Assembly: GCA_022402465.1 (NCBI GenBank)
Contig: JAKRSH010000034.1
Coordinates: 1 to 64,000 of the forward strand
Source of the DNA: Leptospiraceae bacterium
GTDB taxonomy: Bacteria > Spirochaetota > Leptospiria > Leptospirales > Leptospiraceae
Reading direction: 5' to 3'
DNA: 64,000 nucleotides
A program made the position numbers and the translations under genes. Under the pieces are notes generated by a model. That model worked only from the letters and a program-made list of their open reading frames with translations. It was not told where the DNA came from and did not search any database. Position 1 is the first letter of the stretch. Each line of letters starts with the position of its first letter. Below, piece by piece: positions 17,788 to 28,140 of the stretch.

Positions 17788-18843
17788 ATGGACAAATTAG
17801 TAACTGATTTTTCATCTATAATCAAAGTTATTAATTTACTTTTTGGAAGATTACCGGTGCATCTTCATCAAGATGAGCAAGAGTTTCCTATCAAGATTAT
17901 TGCTATGAAAGAGAAGGGCCTTATCATTCTAAATACTAAAAACTCGCAAGGCTCAGAGCGAAATTTATCAGTAATTCACAATGGAACCAAAATACAAGTA
18001 ACCTTCAAAAAGCTAGGTGGGGATGATAAAGGAATCGAAATTCTATCACCCATTAAAATGACCATAGCGGAAGCTAAGCGAGAATCGAACCGAGTTATCT
18101 TGCAAGAAAATAATCCAAAATTATCTGTTACTAATCTTATTAATCAAAATGATATCCAAAAAGCGATAGGTTTTGTTGATAAGAAGGTAGACACTATCAT
18201 TAAAGAATATTCGCAAAGACTGAATTCAAAGTTTAGGAATGTAAATATAAATATTTCTGCAAGATTAGATGGTCGTATGAGATTAATGCAGAATTATGAT
18301 AAGCCTATCTATATTCCTGATCGAAAAGCTGAAAATTTTAATCATCCTAACTTTCTTCCCTTCCATGAATACATTCGTTTGATTTCTATTGCCAAATTAA
18401 ATGAAGATTTTCTTTCAGAAATCACAGTTCCACTTAAGTATAAGGGTTATTCTTCTTTGGGTTATGTTCAAGTGAATTCAGAAAATGTATTACCATTTGA
18501 ATCCTACGACATTATTTCCAAAATTTCCCAAGCACTTACCTCCGATTTAATTCATACAGGAGTGTTTCAAGAATCCAAAGAAATCTGTGATGTAAATGAT
18601 TTAAGTTCAACTGGCTTATCCTTTCTGCATCCTCAGTCTAGGTTATTTTCTCGGTCTATGACTATGGGAGAGACTATTGTTTTCGATTTGACTTTGCCAG
18701 ACAATAAGAAAGTTGTCTGCAGGGGAATTATCAAAAATATAAAGAACACTGAAGTCATGTTCCGAGTTGGAATTCAATTCTACAATAACGTGAGTAACAC
18801 AAACGAAGAAATTGAGAAATTCCTTAATAAATCGCAAGATTAA
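17788..18843 (+). CDS. DUF1577-type protein with C-terminal PilZ-like domain
   Basis: A 351-residue cytosolic protein following the FMN fusion gene by 12 nt. The whole resembles the Leptospira DUF1577 family. The C-terminal 100 residues look like a PilZ domain: NDLSSTGLSFL gives the D/NxSxxG half of the c-di-GMP site and FRVGIQF is the closing strand, but the preceding RxxxR arginines are not apparent, so ligand binding is uncertain. Such proteins may respond to c-di-GMP made by enzymes like the GGDEF protein at 12227. Confidence 0.7.
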   Translation: MDKLVTDFSSIIKVINLLFGRLPVHLHQDEQEFPIKIIAMKEKGLIILNTKNSQGSERNLSVIHNGTKIQVTFKKLGGDDKGIEILSPIKMTIAEAKRESNRVILQENNPKLSVTNLINQNDIQKAIGFVDKKVDTIIKEYSQRLNSKFRNVNINISARLDGRMRLMQNYDKPIYIPDRKAENFNHPNFLPFHEYIRLISIAKLNEDFLSEITVPLKYKGYSSLGYVQVNSENVLPFESYDIISKISQALTSDLIHTGVFQESKEICDVNDLSSTGLSFLHPQSRLFSRSMTMGETIVFDLTLPDNKKVVCRGIIKNIKNTEVMFRVGIQFYNNVSNTNEEIEKFLNKSQD

Positions 18844-18851
18844 TTTCTATA

Positions 18852-19835
18852 ATGTCTCCCAGCGATTATGATTCACTTGATTTCATAAAACATAAAACCA
18901 TATGCAAGCATAACACTTTTTTATTAAAATATCTAAGCGAAAGATTTACTTATTTTAGCTTAGAAGAATGGGTTAGTATACTTTCATTAAGTAGAATATT
19001 CTTAAATGGGAATTTGATTAAGGAAGATAGGCAAATTTTTGCTAATGATGAGATAATCTGCTTCCTTGAAAGATTCGAAGCAGAAGAACCACCTGTAGAT
19101 ACGAATTACTCAGTTCTATATGAGGATGAATATTTATTAATTCTTGACAAACCTGGAGATATCCCTATTCATCCAGCAGGAAGGTATAGAAAAAATAATC
19201 TGCTTAGCATTGTAGAGTCTGATTTTTCCTGTAAATTGTTCCCTTGCCACAGACTAGACCGCGAGACTTCAGGTGTATGTTTATTTGCAAAAGATAGTCA
19301 ATCCAGCCAGAAGATGGCTTCGTTGTTTCAACAAAGAAAGATTCATAAGGAATACAGAGTTTTTGTATATGGAGATTTCCCAGAACAAATTGTCCTTGAA
19401 GGATGGATAGAGAGAGATTTAAATTCTTCCATACGTAAGAAAAAAGTCCTCAACCAAAAGAATTTACTTAAGGAATCTGAGATTGTATCAGTATTACAAA
19501 AAGAAGATTCCAAAGTTTATGCAATCACAAGGTTTCATAAATTAAATTTTAATAAAGGAATAAGTTTACTAGCAGCCTTTCCTGTCACAGGGAGAATTCA
19601 CCAAATACGTGCTAGTCTATATTCTTATGGTTTTCCAGTTCTGGGGGATAAAATTTATGGTCGAGATGAAAGTATTTTTTTGCAATTCATAGAATCTGGT
19701 TGGAAGGAAGAATTCTCTGAAATACTAGGGCATAGGCGCCAAGCACTCCATGCCTATCAAATAGAGTTCACTCATCCAATTTCTATGGCAAAAATGAAAA
19801 TAATTTCTCCCATTCCTTCCGACCTTCACTTTTAG
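18852..19835 (+). CDS. RluA-family pseudouridine synthase
   Basis: It converts specific uridines of rRNA or tRNA to pseudouridine. An S4-like RNA-binding segment fills residues 20-75; the catalytic motif is HRLDRETSGV with the essential Asp, followed by KEYRVFVYGD, GRIHQIRASL and VLGDKIYG, all standard for RluA-type enzymes. At 327 residues it is of usual length. The target nucleotide cannot be assigned among RluC/RluD-type homologues. It starts 8 nt after the DUF1577 gene. Confidence 0.93.
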   Translation: MSPSDYDSLDFIKHKTICKHNTFLLKYLSERFTYFSLEEWVSILSLSRIFLNGNLIKEDRQIFANDEIICFLERFEAEEPPVDTNYSVLYEDEYLLILDKPGDIPIHPAGRYRKNNLLSIVESDFSCKLFPCHRLDRETSGVCLFAKDSQSSQKMASLFQQRKIHKEYRVFVYGDFPEQIVLEGWIERDLNSSIRKKKVLNQKNLLKESEIVSVLQKEDSKVYAITRFHKLNFNKGISLLAAFPVTGRIHQIRASLYSYGFPVLGDKIYGRDESIFLQFIESGWKEEFSEILGHRRQALHAYQIEFTHPISMAKMKIISPIPSDLHF

Positions 19836-19841
19836 ATTTCC

Positions 19842-19854
19842 TTATGTCTCATAT
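19842..19854. promoter_or_regulatory. TTATGTCTCATAT, weaker match to a recurring 13-bp dyad
   Basis: It shares its first eleven bases with TTATGTCTCATTA found upstream of fliY and fliI. It lies about 57 bp before the DNA methyltransferase start. The function is unknown; this may be a chance match. Confidence 0.3.
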
Positions 19855-19910
19855 AATCTTTATTAGTTGTGAAGTAAACTTGCACTTCCATCCGACCATA
19901 GACTTATACT

Positions 19911-21065
19911 ATGGAAGATTTAATTCTCAAGAAAGAAATATCAGATCGTCGTTTATTTGGAGAGTTTTGGACAGCAAGGCAGAGACAATCGCATTCTCTA
20001 CATTATGCGGTGAGTTATAGGGCTTCTTTTAAGCCAGAATTGCCCTCATTCTTCTTTTCTGAATTTTTAACAAAAAAAGCTTCTGTTGTAATGGATCCAT
20101 TCGGTGGAAGGGGAACAACAGCTATACAAGCTAATTTGGAGGGCCATTACGCTATTCACAATGATGTAAATCCTCTTTCAATTTTTCTTGCTAAGTCTCG
20201 TTCTCAAATTCCAAGTAAAGATTCTTTAATTAAAACACTTAAGAACGTAGACTTAAGTTCTAAGCCCAAGGAAGAAGAATTGGATGAAGCCTTGCTTGCC
20301 TTTTATCATAAAGATACACTTCGAGAAATAAAAAATTTCCGAAATTTTTGTGACGAAAATTCATCACCTGAGACTAACTTTCTTAAGTTGGTAACTCTTT
20401 CAAGGTTGCATGGGCACAGCCCAGGATTTTTTTCCGTATATAGTTTTCCGCAGGTTTCAATTCCAGCTATACAACAAAGAAAAAACAATAGCAAAAAAGG
20501 AATTCTACCTGAATACAGAGCTATTTTACCAAGAATAGAGTCAAAGTTGAAACGTGATCTAGCTGATAGCCTTCCTCCTTTCTACCATGAATTTTCTGGA
20601 AAGAACCAATACTACCTCTCAAGTACGGAGAATATGGATCAAATTCCATCTGAATCTGCTGATCTACTTGTTACCTCACCACCTTTTTTAGATAAGGTGG
20701 ACTACAAAAATGATAATTGGATTCGTCATTGGTTTCTCGGAATACCTGATGAACAAACTGATAAGATTTCCATGTTTTCTTCAATAGATGAGTGGACAAA
20801 TTTTATGACTAACACTTTGAAATCCTCGGCTCGAATTCTCAAGAGAAATTCTTATTTGGTTATTGAAGTTGGTGAAGTGAAGAAAGGAAAAAATGTTATT
20901 CCTCTAGATGACTATGTAGTAGAGGCAGGAATTCGATCAGGGCTCACTTGGAGTAGAACTTATATTAACACTCAGAAATTCACCAAGCTTTCGAATTGCT
21001 GGAATGTAGATAATAATGAAAAGGGAACAAATTCCAATCGATGTGTTGTTCTGCAAAAAATCTAA
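19911..21065 (+). CDS. Orphan DNA N4/N6 methyltransferase
   Basis: SAM-binding motif I is [15 protein letters not shown] (about residue 60), and catalytic motif IV is [14 protein letters not shown] (about 260) followed by DNWIRHWF, a combination typical of amino-methyltransferases of the N4-cytosine/N6-adenine class. The N-terminal region ([13 protein letters not shown]) matches this MTase group. No restriction endonuclease or specificity gene is adjacent, so it is likely a solitary enzyme for epigenetic marking. 384 residues; the recognition sequence cannot be read from the protein. Confidence 0.8.
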   Translation: MEDLILKKEISDRRLFGEFWTARQRQSHSLHYAVSYRASFKPELPSFFFSEFLTKKASVVMDPFGGRGTTAIQANLEGHYAIHNDVNPLSIFLAKSRSQIPSKDSLIKTLKNVDLSSKPKEEELDEALLAFYHKDTLREIKNFRNFCDENSSPETNFLKLVTLSRLHGHSPGFFSVYSFPQVSIPAIQQRKNNSKKGILPEYRAILPRIESKLKRDLADSLPPFYHEFSGKNQYYLSSTENMDQIPSESADLLVTSPPFLDKVDYKNDNWIRHWFLGIPDEQTDKISMFSSIDEWTNFMTNTLKSSARILKRNSYLVIEVGEVKKGKNVIPLDDYVVEAGIRSGLTWSRTYINTQKFTKLSNCWNVDNNEKGTNSNRCVVLQKI

Positions 21066-21159
21066 TCATTGAAATTTGAATTAACTCAACTGAAAAGATG
21101 TAAGAATTCTAAATTTGATCCTTTTGATTCTCGCTAGAATAACTTGTAATTTCAATTAC

Positions 21160-21187
21160 TTGACTACATTCAGAATCCATTCAATAT
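21160..21187 (+). promoter_or_regulatory. Candidate promoter, possibly for a leaderless mRNA
   Basis: TTGACT (21160-21165) is followed after 16 bp by CAATAT (21182-21187). Transcription would begin within a few bases of the ATG at 21194, leaving little or no leader. Identified only by eye. Confidence 0.3.
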
Positions 21188-21193
21188 GGAAAT

Positions 21194-21613
21194 ATGAAGT
21201 ACATCTTTCTATCATTTCTTTTTTTCATTGCACTAACTTTTTGTGGAGATAAACCAAGTTCCCTTCAGGAGCCTAATTCTTCAGAAGATTCCTTACCTAT
21301 AGAAATCCAAAAGTTACAAGAAGGTAATAAGATTATTTTGCAATTGAATGCACGATCAGGATTCGGAATTCAAATAGATGTTCCTAATGTTATCAGTGCA
21401 AGCGCTAAAGACGGCTTAGTCATCGAATCCCAGAATTTGGTTTTTGCAGGATCTCCCAATCTCAAGAAACCAGAATACTATTTAAATTTGAAACCCATGG
21501 AATTGACTTTCCAAGGAAAAGGAAAGCTCATCCTCCAAGGCAAAATCTTTTATTGCGATTTTAGTAAGAACATCTGCCTACCTGGAAAGATTTATAGAGA
21601 ATTGAATATTTAA
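21194..21613 (+). CDS. Small lipoprotein with DsbD-N-like C-terminus
   Basis: A 139-residue protein with lipobox LTFC at about residue 17. The mature part is mostly beta: GFGIQIDVPNV, then LTFQGKGKLILQGKIFYCDF...CLPG. The closing YCDFSKNICLPG resembles the end of DsbD alpha-type domains, where two cysteines carry redox traffic, but only those two cysteines exist in the mature domain and similarity is weak. It is probably membrane-anchored, with role unknown. Confidence 0.6.
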   Translation: MKYIFLSFLFFIALTFCGDKPSSLQEPNSSEDSLPIEIQKLQEGNKIILQLNARSGFGIQIDVPNVISASAKDGLVIESQNLVFAGSPNLKKPEYYLNLKPMELTFQGKGKLILQGKIFYCDFSKNICLPGKIYRELNI

Positions 21614-21666
21614 TTCATAAAGATCAAAGATTAGAAATAGCAGATAATATAAATTAGAGTATAGAT

Positions 21667-23343
21667 ATGAAACTTAATAAATACAGCAGTAAACTTACCC
21701 AGGACGAAACTCTCCCTGCTTCCCAGGCGATGATCATTGGATCAGGAATTCCCTTTGAAGATTTGAATAAGGCCTTTGTCGGAATAGGTAGCACAGGTTT
21801 CGAGGGGAATCCTTGTAATATGCACCTAACGGATCTTGCTGCCTTACAGAAAAAATCAGTCCAAGCTACCAATGAAATCGTAGGACTTTTGTTTAATACA
21901 ATAGGTGTGAGTGATGGAATTACGAATGGAAATGATGGGATGCGATACTCTCTTCCATCCAGGGAAATTATAGCGGATTCTATAGAGTCAATCGCAGGTG
22001 CTCATTTTTATGATGGGGTAATTTTTACCGCAGGTTGTGATAAGAATATGCCAGGTGCCATTATGGCTATGGCTAGACTGAATCGACCTTCTATTATGGT
22101 TTATGGTGGAACAATTAATGGTGGCCATTATAAGGGCGAAAAGCTGAACATAGTGTCCGCTTTCGAGGCTTATGGAAAGAAGTTGCAAGGCAAAATATCG
22201 GATGAGGACTATAAAGAAATAATTAAGAATTCTTGCCCAGGCCCAGGTGCTTGTGGGGGAATGTATACAGCAAATACTATGGCAACTGCTATCGAGGCAA
22301 TGGGAATGAGCCTGCCATACAGTTCCTCTTGTCCAGCAAGAAGCGAAGAAAAGAAGAGAGAGTGCCACAATGTAGGCCAGTATATTCTAAATCTTTTAGA
22401 AAAAGATATCAAGCCATCAGATATCATTACAGAAAAATCAATCAAAAATGCTCTTAAAATTATTACAGTCCTAGGTGGATCTACCAATGCCGTTCTGCAT
22501 ATGATAGCCATAGCAAGAACTATGGGAATCGAATTAACTCTAACTGATATCCAAAATATCACAGATACCACTCCACTTCTGGCTGATATGAAACCTAGTG
22601 GTAAGTATCTAATGGAAGATCTTTTTAAGATTGGAGGTGTTCCTGCCATTCTCAAGTTCATGCTTAAGGAAGGTATGATAGATGGTTCCTGCATGACAGT
22701 TACAGGTAAGACGATAGAGGAAAATCTAAAAGACCTTCCTGGTCTTCCTGAAGGCCAAGATCTTTTGAGGCCACTTTCTAATCCAGTTAAGCCCGAAGGT
22801 CATATACAAGTTCTATATGGCAATATAGCTAAGTTAGGTGCTGTTGCTAAGATTACTGGTCATGAAGGTGAAATCTTCCAAGGTAAGGCTATCTGTTTTG
22901 ACAATGAGGCAGATCTAAATGCAGGAATCCATGAAGGTAAGGTGCAAGCAGGGCATGTTGTTGTTATACGTTATGTGGGACCCAAAGGCGGACCTGGTAT
23001 GCCTGAAATGTTAAAGCCAACCTCTGCAATTATTGGTGCCGGTCTTGGGGATAAGGTTGCTCTTATCACTGATGGAAGATTTTCTGGTGGAACTCATGGC
23101 TTCGTAGTGGGTCATGTTACACCGGAAGCAATGGAAGGTGGCGAGATAGCCTTGGTGGAAGATGGAGATATTATACTTATCGACTCTATTCATAATACCA
23201 TAGAAGCTAAAGTAAGCGAAGAGGAATTCAATGCACGTCGTGCAAAATGGAAGAAGCCAGACTACAAAGTAAAATCCGGATATCTTTGGAAATATATCAA
23301 GAATGTTGAAAATGCAAGTGGTGGATGTTTGACTGATAGATAA
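21667..23343 (+). CDS. ilvD: Dihydroxy-acid dehydratase IlvD
   Basis: IlvD dehydrates dihydroxy-isovalerate and dihydroxy-methylvalerate to the keto acids for valine, isoleucine and, further on, leucine and CoA. The iron-sulfur ligands are visible as Cys50 (GNPCNMH), Cys124 (AGCDKNMPG) and Cys196 ([13 protein letters not shown]), and the C-terminus has [16 protein letters not shown]. 558 residues is full length. It stands alone, convergent with glyA. Confidence 0.97.
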   Translation: MKLNKYSSKLTQDETLPASQAMIIGSGIPFEDLNKAFVGIGSTGFEGNPCNMHLTDLAALQKKSVQATNEIVGLLFNTIGVSDGITNGNDGMRYSLPSREIIADSIESIAGAHFYDGVIFTAGCDKNMPGAIMAMARLNRPSIMVYGGTINGGHYKGEKLNIVSAFEAYGKKLQGKISDEDYKEIIKNSCPGPGACGGMYTANTMATAIEAMGMSLPYSSSCPARSEEKKRECHNVGQYILNLLEKDIKPSDIITEKSIKNALKIITVLGGSTNAVLHMIAIARTMGIELTLTDIQNITDTTPLLADMKPSGKYLMEDLFKIGGVPAILKFMLKEGMIDGSCMTVTGKTIEENLKDLPGLPEGQDLLRPLSNPVKPEGHIQVLYGNIAKLGAVAKITGHEGEIFQGKAICFDNEADLNAGIHEGKVQAGHVVVIRYVGPKGGPGMPEMLKPTSAIIGAGLGDKVALITDGRFSGGTHGFVVGHVTPEAMEGGEIALVEDGDIILIDSIHNTIEAKVSEEEFNARRAKWKKPDYKVKSGYLWKYIKNVENASGGCLTDR

Positions 23344-23445
23344 GATTCTTCTTGGAAAGAATAGAACTCTTATTCAATTCAAGGACATTATTTAAATCAG
23401 AGGAATTTTCTTATACTTATCTCAGAGGTATTTTATGAACAAGAT

Positions 23446-23476
23446 TCAAGCCTTGGGTCATTAGGTCAAGGCTTGA
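23446..23476. terminator. Hairpin between convergent ilvD and glyA
   Basis: TCAAGCCTTG (23446-23455) pairs perfectly with 23467-23476 around an 11-nt loop. Its position between two converging genes suggests bidirectional termination, but neither side has a clear T-run, so Rho-independent action is uncertain. Confidence 0.45.
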
Positions 23477-23497
23477 GTGTGCTTGGTTTGAAGTTAT

Positions 23498-24742
23498 CTA
23501 GATTCGAAATTTGTCCATAGGAAAAGATTTCGTAATTTCAGCTACACTTGCTTTGACAGATTTTGCCTTAGCATCATCACCCAAATGATCTAGAAGGTCA
23601 CAGATTAGACTTCCGACTTTTTTCATTTCATCTTCCTTGAGCCCACGAGTGGTGAGAGCAGGTGTTCCTAGTCGGATCCCTGATGTAATGGCTGGCGGGT
23701 TCTTATCGAATGGGATACCATTCTTATTAACAGTAAAGCCTACATGGTCCATAGCATCGGCTGCATCCTTACCAGTCATACCTTTTACGCTAACATCCAC
23801 TAAAACTAAATGATTATCAGTTCCACCTGAAATTACTCTATATCCACGAGAAAGAAATACCTCAGCCAGAACTTTTGCATTTTTTACAACTTGGTCGATG
23901 TACGTTTTGAACTCAGGTTGTAAGGCTTCACCAAATGCTACTGCTTTTGCAGCTATCACATGCATGAGAGGACCACCTTGTATTCCAGGGAAAACTCTAG
24001 AGTTGAGTATCTTTTCATTTTCTCCTTGGGAAAGTATGAGTCCACCCCTAGGTCCTCTAAGTGTTTTATGAGTTGTAGTTGTAACATAATCACAGATTCC
24101 TACTGGACTTGGGTGGGCACCAGTTGCCACCAAACCAGAGATATGTGCCATGTCTGCCATGAGCTTTGCACCAACTGAGTCGGCAATTTCTTTGAATCTA
24201 GGAAAATCTAAGGTTCTTGGATAGGCTGAGGCACCTACAATGATAAGTTTAGGTTTTGATTCTTTGGCAATTTTTGCAACCTCATCCATATCAATTCTAT
24301 GATCTGACTCACGAACTCCGTAAGCTACAGGCTTAAAATACCTTCCACTGATATTCACCGCTGAACCGTGGGTTAGGTGTCCTCCATGCGCTAAGTTCAT
24401 TCCAAGAAAGGTATCACCTGGTTCTAGGCAGGCAAGAAAAACTGCCATGTTTGCTTGTGCACCAGAGTGAGGTTGAACATTCGCATATTCTGCTTTAAAA
24501 ATTTTCTTAGCACGATCTATGGCAAGTTGCTCTACCGTGTCAGCATTTTCACAGCCATTGTAGTATCTCTTGCCAGGGTATCCTTCCGCATATTTATTTG
24601 TAAGTGTAGAATGGTAGGCTTCAAGAACAGCTTGGGATACAAAATTCTCAGAGGCTATGAGTTCTAGAGAATTCTCTTGTCTCTCGTCTTCTTTTTGGAT
24701 AGCGGAAAAAACTTCTGGATCTGCTTTGGATAGGATACTCAT
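23498..24742 (-). CDS. glyA: Serine hydroxymethyltransferase
   Basis: A PLP enzyme interconverting serine and glycine and loading one-carbon units on tetrahydrofolate. Family landmarks are [28 protein letters not shown], the substrate region HGGHLTHGS, and the PLP lysine in [14 protein letters not shown]. The length of 414 residues is normal. A weak match to the recurring dyad (TAATGTCTCTTTA, 24757-24769) lies 15 bp upstream of its start. Confidence 0.97.
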   Translation of the reverse strand: MSILSKADPEVFSAIQKEDERQENSLELIASENFVSQAVLEAYHSTLTNKYAEGYPGKRYYNGCENADTVEQLAIDRAKKIFKAEYANVQPHSGAQANMAVFLACLEPGDTFLGMNLAHGGHLTHGSAVNISGRYFKPVAYGVRESDHRIDMDEVAKIAKESKPKLIIVGASAYPRTLDFPRFKEIADSVGAKLMADMAHISGLVATGAHPSPVGICDYVTTTTHKTLRGPRGGLILSQGENEKILNSRVFPGIQGGPLMHVIAAKAVAFGEALQPEFKTYIDQVVKNAKVLAEVFLSRGYRVISGGTDNHLVLVDVSVKGMTGKDAADAMDHVGFTVNKNGIPFDKNPPAITSGIRLGTPALTTRGLKEDEMKKVGSLICDLLDHLGDDAKAKSVKASVAEITKSFPMDKFRI

Positions 24743-24884
24743 ACATCCAGATTGGATAATGTCTCTTTAGGGAAAATTTCTTTTTTCCAAGATTTAGAAT
24801 TTTTCCGACAATTGCTTTCCGGTTCAGCATTCAGAAAATTCAGAAAATCATTGCCAAAAACCCAAGTTCTGAATTATGTAAGCT

Positions 24885-25211
24885 ATGGTCCAAGACTTAA
24901 AGAAAACCATTCCCCAAGAAATTGAATACGATGAGAATGATCTCAGGATACTCTGGAAGGATGGTTTTCAATCTAAATACAATTTGCTTAGCCTTAGAAA
25001 ATTATGCCCTTGTGCAAGCTGCAGAGGCGGACATGGTGGCAAAGTGGGACAGGCAACGGGTCATATCACTAAGGCATCTATTATTTCCTGGAACAAAGTT
25101 GGCAGATATGCAATCAATATCCTCTGGAACGACTACCACAATACTGGAATTTTTTCTTACGACAATCTAAGGGCTTATAGCGAAGGCAGAATGGATGCCT
25201 TCGATGAATAA
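24885..25211 (+). CDS. DUF971 (GBBH-like N-terminal domain) protein
   Basis: A 108-residue protein whose landmarks LRILWKDG, LRKLCPCASCRGG and GRYAINILWND...GIFSYDNLR are those of the DUF971 domain, also found at the N-terminus of gamma-butyrobetaine hydroxylases and fused to Mrp/ApbC iron-sulfur carriers. The CPCASC cysteines may bind metal. Stand-alone copies are common, with no defined reaction. It is read divergently from glyA and 102 bp before fliY. Confidence 0.88.
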   Translation: MVQDLKKTIPQEIEYDENDLRILWKDGFQSKYNLLSLRKLCPCASCRGGHGGKVGQATGHITKASIISWNKVGRYAINILWNDYHNTGIFSYDNLRAYSEGRMDAFDE

Positions 25212-25263
25212 TTTTCATTTTTTTCACTCTTATTCAAAAAAACAGATGACAAAATCAAGGTTA

Positions 25264-25276
25264 TTATGTCTCATTA
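25264..25276. promoter_or_regulatory. TTATGTCTCATTA dyad upstream of fliY
   Basis: An imperfect inverted repeat (TTATG-TCT-CATTA) 37 bp before the fliY start. The identical 13-mer lies upstream of fliI, and a one-mismatch copy upstream of the histone operon. It could be an operator or part of a shared promoter. Confidence 0.45.
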
Positions 25277-25313
25277 CCCTTAGTTAAGATTATGATCCGT
25301 ATTGGAGCTGTAA

Positions 25314-26399
25314 ATGGGTGAAGGTTCCCTATCACAAGACGAAATAGACGCCCTTTTACAAGGTGCGGAAGACAGTCCATTTGACATGGGAGGGGGTTCT
25401 GCCTCTTCTTCTGGATCTATGGCTGATTCCTTATCTCCCATAGATAGAGACATCATATCGGATATGTTAGGCCAAGCTTTCCAGACTGCGGGAAATGTGC
25501 TGGGAACCATACTTGCCAAAAATACTCGTTTCAACAATCCATCTACCGAATCTCGTAGTTCATCGGAAATTAGCCAAGAGCTAGGGAGTAAATCTGTTTG
25601 CTTGTATTCCCAGGTGCAGGGAATCTTTAATGGTAGAATCTCTATCATCATAGCCCAAGAGAATGCTGCAAAAATCGCAGGACTCATGATGGGTGGATCT
25701 GGACCAGCTGGTGCTATGGATATGGCACAATTACAGACTTTGAAGGATTGCCTTTCCCCCATGATGGGAACTGTTACAGCACAGATTGGTATGAAGCTAG
25801 GTGGATCTCTCTCTGGTTCCCCACCTGATATTGTTTTGGTGAATGCTCCCAATGATTTGCGATTGCCTGATGGTCAGGCCCTTGTTAAAACCCAATTTAG
25901 TCTCAATATTGATTCCATTGGATCATTTAAACTAAGTTATATTCTTTCTAGCGATAATGCCCAGTCTATTTTGGATATCTCCAAAAATGGAGCTGGTATG
26001 CAATCCAGCGGTGGTATGAATGTGCCTATGCAGGGTGGCGGCATGAACATGGGTGGTTTTGCAACAAACCAACCCCAGGTGGGAATCAAAGGAATTGGTT
26101 TTCCATCTCTTTCCACTGCAGGTGCGGCCTCAGGAAATACAAATCTCAATCTTTTGATGGACGTTCAGATGGCTCTTACGGTGGAGCTAGGAAGAACTAA
26201 AATGTATATTAAGGATATTCTCGGCCTAGGGGAAGGTTCTATTATCGAGTTGGATAAGCTGGCTGGTGAACCAGTAGATTTACTTGTTAATGGAAAGTTG
26301 ATAGCCAAAGGGGAAGTTGTGGTAATCGATGAGAACTTTGGTGTGCGGGTTACAGATATCGTTAGTCCTCAGGATAGAATTAAATCGGATAAAGGATAA
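25314..26399 (+). CDS. fliY: Flagellar switch protein FliY (FliN/CheC-like)
   Basis: Part of the cytoplasmic C-ring that sets rotation direction. The N-terminus LSQDEIDALLQG is the CheY-P docking peptide seen in FliM/FliY, residues 40-210 are CheC-like, a Gly/Met-rich linker follows, and the last 85 residues are a FliN SpoA domain (MALTVELGRTKMYIKDILGLGEGSIIELD). The CheC active sites seem eroded: the first reads TAGN where ExxN is expected, the second DCLS. GGAG lies 6 nt before the ATG. It is the first gene of the operon and overlaps fliO by one base (TAATG). Confidence 0.93.
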   Translation: MGEGSLSQDEIDALLQGAEDSPFDMGGGSASSSGSMADSLSPIDRDIISDMLGQAFQTAGNVLGTILAKNTRFNNPSTESRSSSEISQELGSKSVCLYSQVQGIFNGRISIIIAQENAAKIAGLMMGGSGPAGAMDMAQLQTLKDCLSPMMGTVTAQIGMKLGGSLSGSPPDIVLVNAPNDLRLPDGQALVKTQFSLNIDSIGSFKLSYILSSDNAQSILDISKNGAGMQSSGGMNVPMQGGGMNMGGFATNQPQVGIKGIGFPSLSTAGAASGNTNLNLLMDVQMALTVELGRTKMYIKDILGLGEGSIIELDKLAGEPVDLLVNGKLIAKGEVVVIDENFGVRVTDIVSPQDRIKSDKG

Positions 26400-27169
26400 T
26401 GAAGGCGGGAATTATTCCTATTGTAATCCTAGCGCTTACATGGGGATCACTATATTCTCAGGAAAAGCCCGAAGATCTAGATTCTCTTCTTCAGGAGGAG
26501 TTAGGTGTAACTCAAGCCAATACTTCCTCCAAAAGTAATACTAGTAAGGATTCTACGAATACCACATCCACTAAAGATCCCGCAACTGGTGCTGGTGGCA
26601 GTGATCCTAATGTTGATTTGATTCAGAATCGATACTCAGATTCAGAGGATTCCTCTTCTACTGCATGGCTTCTCATTAAAGTAATTTTAGTTTTTGGTGG
26701 TCTAACGGCTGTAATGATGTTTATCTTACGTGTTATGACCCGGACTAGGGATTCTAGGTTTCCTGTAAAAGGCGTCATGTCAGTTCTTTCCAGTCTTCCT
26801 ATTGCTCCTAACAAACAAATTCAAATTGTGGATGTTGCTGGTAAGCTTATCGTTTTAGGAGTGGCTGATTCTGGAGTGAATTATATAACAGAGATTACTT
26901 CCTTGGAAGATAAGAATCGAATTCTTAAATTGAAGCAAGAATTTGAACCAAGCCAAGATAATTTTATGGTTACTCTATTAGAGTCCTTAAAGGATCTTTC
27001 ACCCAAATCACTCACCAATCGCTTAGAAGGTAGTCAGGATGATTCCAAATACCTAGATGATTCTGAAATAGAAGCCTTAGAGCAGAAGCACAAACGATCC
27101 TTAGAAAAGCTTAAAGATAGCAACAAGGATCTTGGCATGGATCCAGGTTTTTCTGGAGGCAAGTTATGA
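26399..27169 (+). CDS. fliO: Flagellar export gate assembly protein FliO
   Basis: FliO helps assemble the FliP ring of the export gate. The protein has an N-terminal signal-like segment ending near LYSQ, a low-complexity Ser/Thr/Asp region to about residue 80, one membrane helix ([22 protein letters not shown]) and the characteristic cytoplasmic segment [28 protein letters not shown] charged C-terminal tail follows. 256 residues, longer than in enterics, as usual for spirochaetes. The start is coupled to fliY and the stop to fliP (ATGA). Confidence 0.9.
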   Translation: MKAGIIPIVILALTWGSLYSQEKPEDLDSLLQEELGVTQANTSSKSNTSKDSTNTTSTKDPATGAGGSDPNVDLIQNRYSDSEDSSSTAWLLIKVILVFGGLTAVMMFILRVMTRTRDSRFPVKGVMSVLSSLPIAPNKQIQIVDVAGKLIVLGVADSGVNYITEITSLEDKNRILKLKQEFEPSQDNFMVTLLESLKDLSPKSLTNRLEGSQDDSKYLDDSEIEALEQKHKRSLEKLKDSNKDLGMDPGFSGGKL

Positions 27170-28140
27170 GTGCAATACGAAACTTAGGATACCTTTTAAA
27201 AATCAGATTGGCACTTGTAAGTAAATTTCTTTCCTTTTTTTTAAGAAAATCAATGGGACATAATTCCGTTATGTTGAGCATTAAATCACAAGCAAGGTTG
27301 CGAGAACTGAATTTTCCATTTCCCAATATACGAGGTTTTATCTATCTTTTTTTGATTTTAGTCATCCTTAGCCCGGTTTTGGGAGCACTATTGGAAGGGA
27401 GCATCCTAGATCTTGGAGTGAATCTTCAGGCTCAATCTACATCCAACACAAGGATACCTATCCCCAATCTCAATTTTAATGTGAACGAGGCTAAGACACC
27501 AAGAGAGACCTCTCTTTCCTTGATGGTTCTATTCTTGGTAACCATTCTTTCTTTAGCCCCCGCTATTATAATGTCTGTTACTTCGTTTACAAAAATTGTA
27601 ATTGTCTTGGATTTTGTCAGAAGAGCTCTTTCTCTTCAGAATCTCCCACCTAACCAAGTGATGATGGGCCTTGCTCTTTTTATGACATTTTTTATCATGG
27701 CTCCAACTCTTGGTGAAATCAATCAAACAAGTCTTCAACCATTTATGGAAGGAAAAATTGATACCAACACTTTTTTTGATAAAACCATGGTTCCTCTGCG
27801 CGGTTTTATGATACGTCAAATTGGTGCAGCGGGAACCAAGGATGTTGCCTTGTTTTTGAAATTAGGCAAGGTGAAAAATGTAAAATCTTATGATGATGTA
27901 CCTTCTTATGTTATTGTTCCTGCATTTATGCTAAGTGAAATCAAGAAAGCATTCATTATAGGTATTTATATTTTTATTCCATTTATTGTAATCGACTTGG
28001 TGGTTGCTGCTTCCCTTCTTTCCATGGGATTGATGATGCTTCCGCCTGTGATGGTTAGCTTACCTTTTAAGATTATTTTGTTTATCCTGATAGATGGATG
28101 GAATCTGCTCGTCTACGAATTGGTTAGGAGTTATAAATGA
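27166..28140 (+). CDS. fliP: Flagellar export gate protein FliP
   Basis: FliP forms the core of the export channel with FliQ and FliR. The conserved body starts near residue 115 ([40 protein letters not shown], read in parts) and continues through [19 protein letters not shown] and the C-terminal helices with [13 protein letters not shown]. The coupled ATG gives 324 residues, about 80 more than most FliP; the extra N-terminal stretch includes a basic region before the signal-like helix at about 50-75. A later in-frame start is possible but the ATGA overlap favours 27166. Confidence 0.95.
   Translation: MSAIRNLGYLLKIRLALVSKFLSFFLRKSMGHNSVMLSIKSQARLRELNFPFPNIRGFIYLFLILVILSPVLGALLEGSILDLGVNLQAQSTSNTRIPIPNLNFNVNEAKTPRETSLSLMVLFLVTILSLAPAIIMSVTSFTKIVIVLDFVRRALSLQNLPPNQVMMGLALFMTFFIMAPTLGEINQTSLQPFMEGKIDTNTFFDKTMVPLRGFMIRQIGAAGTKDVALFLKLGKVKNVKSYDDVPSYVIVPAFMLSEIKKAFIIGIYIFIPFIVIDLVVAASLLSMGLMMLPPVMVSLPFKIILFILIDGWNLLVYELVRSYK

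Noticed and set aside
22233-22694. Long open frames on both strands inside ilvD
   Set aside because: They are shadows of a highly conserved gene, with no ribosome sites or recognisable products.
23434-23463. Short ORF ATG AAC AAG ATT ... TAG as a leader peptide
   Set aside because: Nine codons between two convergent genes with no downstream gene to control; it falls inside the hairpin and is best explained by chance.
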